Origin: Chitinophaga qingshengii
Lineage (GTDB): Bacteria; Bacteroidota; Bacteroidia; Chitinophagales; Chitinophagaceae
Assembly (NCBI RefSeq): GCF_014529935.1
Contig: NZ_JACVFC010000001.1
Location: 1,488,001 to 1,552,000 of the forward strand
Direction: 5' to 3'
Length of the DNA stretch: 64,000 nt
In this document: piece after piece, positions 61,328 to 64,000 of the stretch
How the letters are laid out: the number at the start of each line of letters is the position of its first letter
How positions within the stretch are numbered: the stretch's first letter is position 1
Program-made: the position numbers and the translations under genes
Notes under the pieces: generated by a model
Seen by the model: the letters and a program-made list of their open reading frames with translations, nothing else
What the model was told of the DNA's origin: nothing
Databases searched by the model: none

Positions 61328-62101
61328 TTATAATTCACGTATCCAAATGTTACGGAAGCTCAGCGGCTCGCTCTTATCGCCGTGGGCCTGCAGCTTGATA
61401 GGGCTTGCACCATGTGCCTGGCGGTAGGCTGCCTCACCGATGTACTGGGTAGGACCTTTCAGTTCCACGTTGTTCTGTACCAGTACCCCGTTAAACAATA
61501 CGGTCACCCTGGCCGGGCTTTGTAACTTACCATCGCTGCCGAATACCGGCGCAGTCCAGATCACATCATATGCCTGCCATTCGCCTGGTTTGTTGGTTGG
61601 ATTGGCTAAGGGTACAAATTGTTTGTAGATACTACCTGCCATGCCATTCGTATAAGTCTTGTTATTATAGGAATCCAGCACCTGTAGCTCATAACCCGCA
61701 TCGCCTTTACCGATGGAAGCCAGGAACACGCCGCTGTTGCCTCTCCCCTGCCCGGTGCCGGTAATATTGGCCGGTACGCGCCATTCGATATGCAACTGGT
61801 AGTTATTGAAGGATTTTTTAGTTTCGATATTACCTGCCTGTTTGTTAACCGTCAGTATTCCTTTGGATACATTCCATTTGGCAGGGCTTTTATCGTCCGC
61901 CATCACCCATTGGTCCAGGTTGGAACCGTCAAACAGCACGACGGCATCAGAAGGTGCATCGCCGCATTTCTTACCAGGCTTTACTTCCGGCGGAACAGGG
62001 GTGTATACTTCCGTATCTTCAGGTTTTGCTTTCTTTTCCTGTGCCTGGGCAATGAAACATCCGCCTGCCAGGAAGGCTGTTAATATGATTTTTCCTTTCA
62101 T
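61328..62101 (-). CDS. DUF1080 (3-keto-disaccharide hydrolase-like) exported protein
   Basis: 257 residues from the ATG at 62101, which starts a signal peptide (MKGKIILTAFLAGGCFIAQA); a longer frame to 62173 is rejected. Family signs: AVVLFDGSNLDQWV, KWNVSKGILTVNKQAGNIET, YQLHIEWRVPANI, GRGNSGVFLASIGKGDAGYE, LQVLDS and a last strand LSFRNIWIREL. Periplasmic; members act on 3-keto-glycosides or other sugars. Upstream on the same strand, 26 bases away, is a small TPR-like protein. Confidence 0.92.
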   Translation of the reverse strand: MKGKIILTAFLAGGCFIAQAQEKKAKPEDTEVYTPVPPEVKPGKKCGDAPSDAVVLFDGSNLDQWVMADDKSPAKWNVSKGILTVNKQAGNIETKKSFNNYQLHIEWRVPANITGTGQGRGNSGVFLASIGKGDAGYELQVLDSYNNKTYTNGMAGSIYKQFVPLANPTNKPGEWQAYDVIWTAPVFGSDGKLQSPARVTVLFNGVLVQNNVELKGPTQYIGEAAYRQAHGASPIKLQAHGDKSEPLSFRNIWIREL

Positions 62102-62127
62102 GTTTATTTGTTGAGTTATGTTGATGA

Positions 62128-62427
62128 TTAATTTTTTCCGGCGCCCAGCATCTTTGTAACGAGCTGTTGCCATTCGGTTTCCAGGTCAACGACCGGACTT
62201 TTTTCTCCGGCTCTGCGGTACCAGTAGTCGGCGTTCCATTGATCTCCTTCTACCCGGTGCAGATAAGCGTGAATATGGGCCGCATCATGGTCGGGCAAGT
62301 CCTGTACCAGTTCATGTGCCTGGTTCCAGTCTCCTTTACCGGCGTACCACAATGCCTGCAAATACACCGTCAGCCCGTCGGGCGGGCTGGCACCGGTCAT
62401 AGCAGTCATAAATGTCTGTAAATTCAT
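62128..62427 (-). CDS. Small helical repeat (TPR-like) protein
   Basis: 99 residues from the ATG at 62427 (MNLQTFMTAMTG). Helices with a TPR-like pattern: LTVYLQALWYAGKGDWNQAH, ELVQDLPDHDAAHIHAYLHR, VEGDQWNADYWYRRAGEKSP. This small protein often lies beside DUF1080 genes in Bacteroidota (from memory). Function unknown. First gene of a two-gene transcript with the DUF1080 gene. Confidence 0.75.
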   Translation of the reverse strand: MNLQTFMTAMTGASPPDGLTVYLQALWYAGKGDWNQAHELVQDLPDHDAAHIHAYLHRVEGDQWNADYWYRRAGEKSPVVDLETEWQQLVTKMLGAGKN

Positions 62428-62461
62428 GGTGAGTGGTTTTGTACGTGGAATTATTTTGCGC

Positions 62462-62492
62462 ACAAGATAGCTATTAAAATGGATTGTCGCAA
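62462..62492 (-). promoter_or_regulatory. Promoter of the TPR-like/DUF1080 transcript
   Basis: Minus-strand -7-like TATCTTGT (62462-62469) with TTGC (62489-62492) at -33, 19 bases apart. Confidence 0.4.
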
Positions 62493-62517
62493 TGCGCCCT
62501 GTGAAAAGTCAGACTTA

Positions 62518-62552
62518 CACCCCTTTAGGGTGGTAAAATGAGCGTAGGTTTG
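62518..62552 (+). promoter_or_regulatory. Promoter of the DinB gene with a palindrome in its spacer
   Basis: -7 box TAGGTTTG (62545-62552), a perfect TAnnTTTG, 17 bases before the ATG. An inverted repeat CACCC-CTTTA-GGGTG (62518-62532) lies where the -33 element and spacer sit and could be an operator. Confidence 0.5.
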
Positions 62553-62569
62553 TATCAAAACCCAATACT

Positions 62570-63076
62570 ATGCGTCAGCAACTGATCATCGATGTAGAAA
62601 ACACCCGCACCCTGTTGCTGGACACCCTGTCCACTTTTGCAGCAGCAGAAATTGACAAGCAACCATTTGAAGGCAGCTGGTCACCCGGCCAGGTAGCGGA
62701 GCATATCGCGAAAGCCAGCGACTGCGCTATCGTGTATGGCAACGTAGCGCCTACCGAACGTCCGGCGGATGCACAGGTACAAGCCATCCGCGATGTGTTC
62801 CTGGATTTCACACAGAAATTCTCCTCACCGGAAATGATACTGCCTACACAAACCAGCCACGAGAAAGAAGCGCTGCTAAATGATATCCGTCGCCTTTGGG
62901 ATAAGCTGAAACTCGCTGCTGAAACGGTTGACCTGGAAGATACCTGCCTGGACTTTGTGGTATACGGATTTGAACCCTTCACCCGGCTGGAGTGGATTCA
63001 GTTTATCAACATCCACGCACAACGGCATGTTCACCAGTTACAAAATATCAAAACCCGGTTAATCAAAGCAGGCTAA
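62570..63076 (+). CDS. DinB-family four-helix protein
   Basis: 168 residues. Four-helix DinB/YfiT fold: QLIIDVENTRTLLLDTLSTF, EGSWSPGQVAEHIAKASDCA with the first metal His (AEHI), and the two late His in INIHAQRHVHQLQNIKTRL. Members are divalent-metal proteins, often thiol transferases that use bacillithiol or mycothiol. Convergent with the truncated deacetylase. Confidence 0.88.
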   Translation: MRQQLIIDVENTRTLLLDTLSTFAAAEIDKQPFEGSWSPGQVAEHIAKASDCAIVYGNVAPTERPADAQVQAIRDVFLDFTQKFSSPEMILPTQTSHEKEALLNDIRRLWDKLKLAAETVDLEDTCLDFVVYGFEPFTRLEWIQFINIHAQRHVHQLQNIKTRLIKAG

Positions 63077-63100
63077 CGCATAACGAATATACGCAGACAT

Positions 63101-63427
63101 CTAAAAACTATCGAGGGACAGGTCCGCGCAATTAGCATGGTTCAATGTATGGCTACCCAGGGTTACCAGTGGATGATCGGCCCACATTTTTAACAACAAC
63201 TGATTATCGGGAACAATACAATTCGCCCCGTTGATAAAGACGGTCACCGGTGTATGTAGAACCGTTATTTGTTGCAGCAGTTTTTCGTTGATGGCTTTCC
63301 GTTGGGCGGCAGTATAATCACCCGGTAAAGCCATCACGGGAGCGTCGTCAAGGGTGATGGCCACTTGCTTCTGCTGAGCAAAAGAGAGAAGAGGAAATAG
63401 TACGAGGGCAAACAGGAAATGTTTCAT
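63101..63427 (-). pseudogene. Truncated polysaccharide deacetylase
   Basis: 108 residues. Signal peptide (1-18), then the first NodB motif VAITLDDAPVM (TxDD) and the second motif GSHTLNHANC (HxxxH). The frame stops right after LSLDSF, while family members go on for at least another 100 residues with motifs 3-5. The last 25 bases up to the DinB stop give no further homology, so the 3' part has been lost. A catalytically complete enzyme is not possible. Confidence 0.75.
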
Positions 63428-63454
63428 AAACAGGAAGATAAAACATCTGCCTGG

Positions 63455-63973
63455 CTATTGCAACAACTTCTCGTATGCCCGTCTTTTAGCGCCGCGGAAA
63501 TCCACTTCGCCACAGTACACATATCCCAGCTTGTCAAAGATGCGCAACATCCCCTGGTTGTCGAAGTTGGTATCTGCCCGCAGGCTTACAATGCCCTTCG
63601 CACGGGTATATTCTTCTATGGATTTCATCATCTGCTGTGCCAGTCCCTGCCCCAGGTAATCTTCTGAAATAGCTACGCGGTGGTATACCACAAAGTCGCC
63701 GTTTGTTAACCAGGCGCCATCAATTGCTTCATACGCCGGTTCATCGTTGATCAGCAGGGCACAATATCCCACTATTGTATCTGTATCTTTATCTACCAAT
63801 ACATAACCGTAGCCATTTTCAATATCTCTGGCTACTACTTCCGGATTGGGGTATCCATCCTGCCATTGATCGCTGCCTTCGGCCTTTCTGCGGGCGATGG
63901 CTTTTTTTAAAATCTCCCAAATAGGAGCGGCATCGCCGGAAGTTGCTTGTCTGAATGCTATCTGCATGTTCAT
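63455..63973 (-). CDS. GNAT-family N-acetyltransferase
   Basis: 172 residues. AFRQATSGDAAPIWEILKKA at the start, YGYVLVDKDTDTIVGYCALL, FVVYHRVAISEDYLGQGLAQ with the acetyl-CoA loop (YLGQGLAQQM), and DNQGMLRIFDKLGYVYCGEV. Substrate unknown; similar small acetyltransferases are common in the group. Single gene at the right edge. Confidence 0.9.
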   Translation of the reverse strand: MNMQIAFRQATSGDAAPIWEILKKAIARRKAEGSDQWQDGYPNPEVVARDIENGYGYVLVDKDTDTIVGYCALLINDEPAYEAIDGAWLTNGDFVVYHRVAISEDYLGQGLAQQMMKSIEEYTRAKGIVSLRADTNFDNQGMLRIFDKLGYVYCGEVDFRGAKRRAYEKLLQ

Positions 63974-64000
63974 CTTAATTTATCACCGATGCAAATTGCA

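Noticed and set aside
61159-61398. Plus-strand frame after a TAAGTTTG box
   Set aside because: It starts with TTG, runs into the 3' end of the DUF1080 gene on the other strand and shows no domain.
1-64000. tRNA, rRNA, CRISPR arrays, insertion sequences, prophage
   Set aside because: I looked for tRNA T-loop sequences, regular spacer repeats, transposase motifs and integrase genes by eye and found none; a covariance-model scan would be needed to exclude a tRNA.

Overview
The window looks like chromosomal DNA of a Bacteroidota bacterium, most likely family Chitinophagaceae and probably Chitinophaga. Grounds: two SusC/SusD polysaccharide-utilisation loci each with an ECF sigma factor and a FecR anti-sigma, LytS/LytTR two-component proteins, DUF1080 and DUF3175 proteins, an FtsX-type permease of the Bacteroidota kind, and promoters of the Bacteroidota type (TAnnTTTG at -7) in front of many genes. 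I saw no tRNA, rRNA, insertion sequence, phage or CRISPR array.

Layout. 1-4.2 kb: end of a DUF1080 hydrolase gene and small housekeeping genes (metallophosphoesterase, methyltransferase, Crp/Fnr regulator, Nudix, GNAT). 4.3-6.8 kb: oleate hydratase and a 3-hydroxyacyl-CoA dehydrogenase. 6.9-10.3 kb: a ba3-type cytochrome oxidase operon including a 41-residue subunit IIa gene; the subunit I gene carries a one-base frameshift. 10.5-17.4 kb: TlpA thioredoxin, a tandem pseudokinase/LytS kinase plus LytTR regulator, PhnA-type protein, a deletion scar holding the start of a carbamoyltransferase gene, a GT9 glycosyltransferase and DUF3175. 17.6-29.9 kb: PUL 1 (sigma, FecR, SusC, SusD, DUF5017 lipoprotein, TolB-like protein, GH3 beta-glucosidase). 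30-31.8 kb: divergent SDR/AraC pair. 31.8-42.4 kb, minus strand: PUL 2 (sigma, FecR, STN-SusC, SusD, sulfatase, Tat-exported Gfo/Idh/MocA oxidoreductase). 42.5-51.6 kb: a histidine kinase, a DeoR-family repressor and, divergently, a translationally coupled six-gene operon (RbtT-type MFS importer, 2-hydroxyacid dehydrogenase, two FGGY kinases, histidine phosphatase, secreted glycerophosphodiester phosphodiesterase). 51.7-64 kb: mixed singletons (AraC regulators, APH(6)-like kinase, siderophore-interacting protein, FtsX permease, GlxA-like regulator, DUF1080 protein, DinB, truncated polysaccharide deacetylase, GNATs).

How the parts work together. PUL 1 would bind and import a beta-glucan-like oligosaccharide and cut it with the GH3 enzyme; PUL 2 would handle a sulfated glycan. 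In both loci the sigma gene is separated from its FecR gene by unrelated genes. The six-gene operon next to the DeoR-type repressor looks like an undescribed catabolic route for a polyol or sugar released from an extracellular phosphodiester, with a TTTCRTTTYRTTTY-type operator in front of it. This is my best candidate for a new system.

Genome decay is visible in four places: the oxidase frameshift, the carbamoyltransferase/membrane-protein deletion scar, the truncated deacetylase and the degenerate kinase. Two gaps (59.0-59.2 kb and 59.9-60.0 kb) hold RNA-like signals that no gene explains. All functional calls come from reading motifs; no database search was possible.
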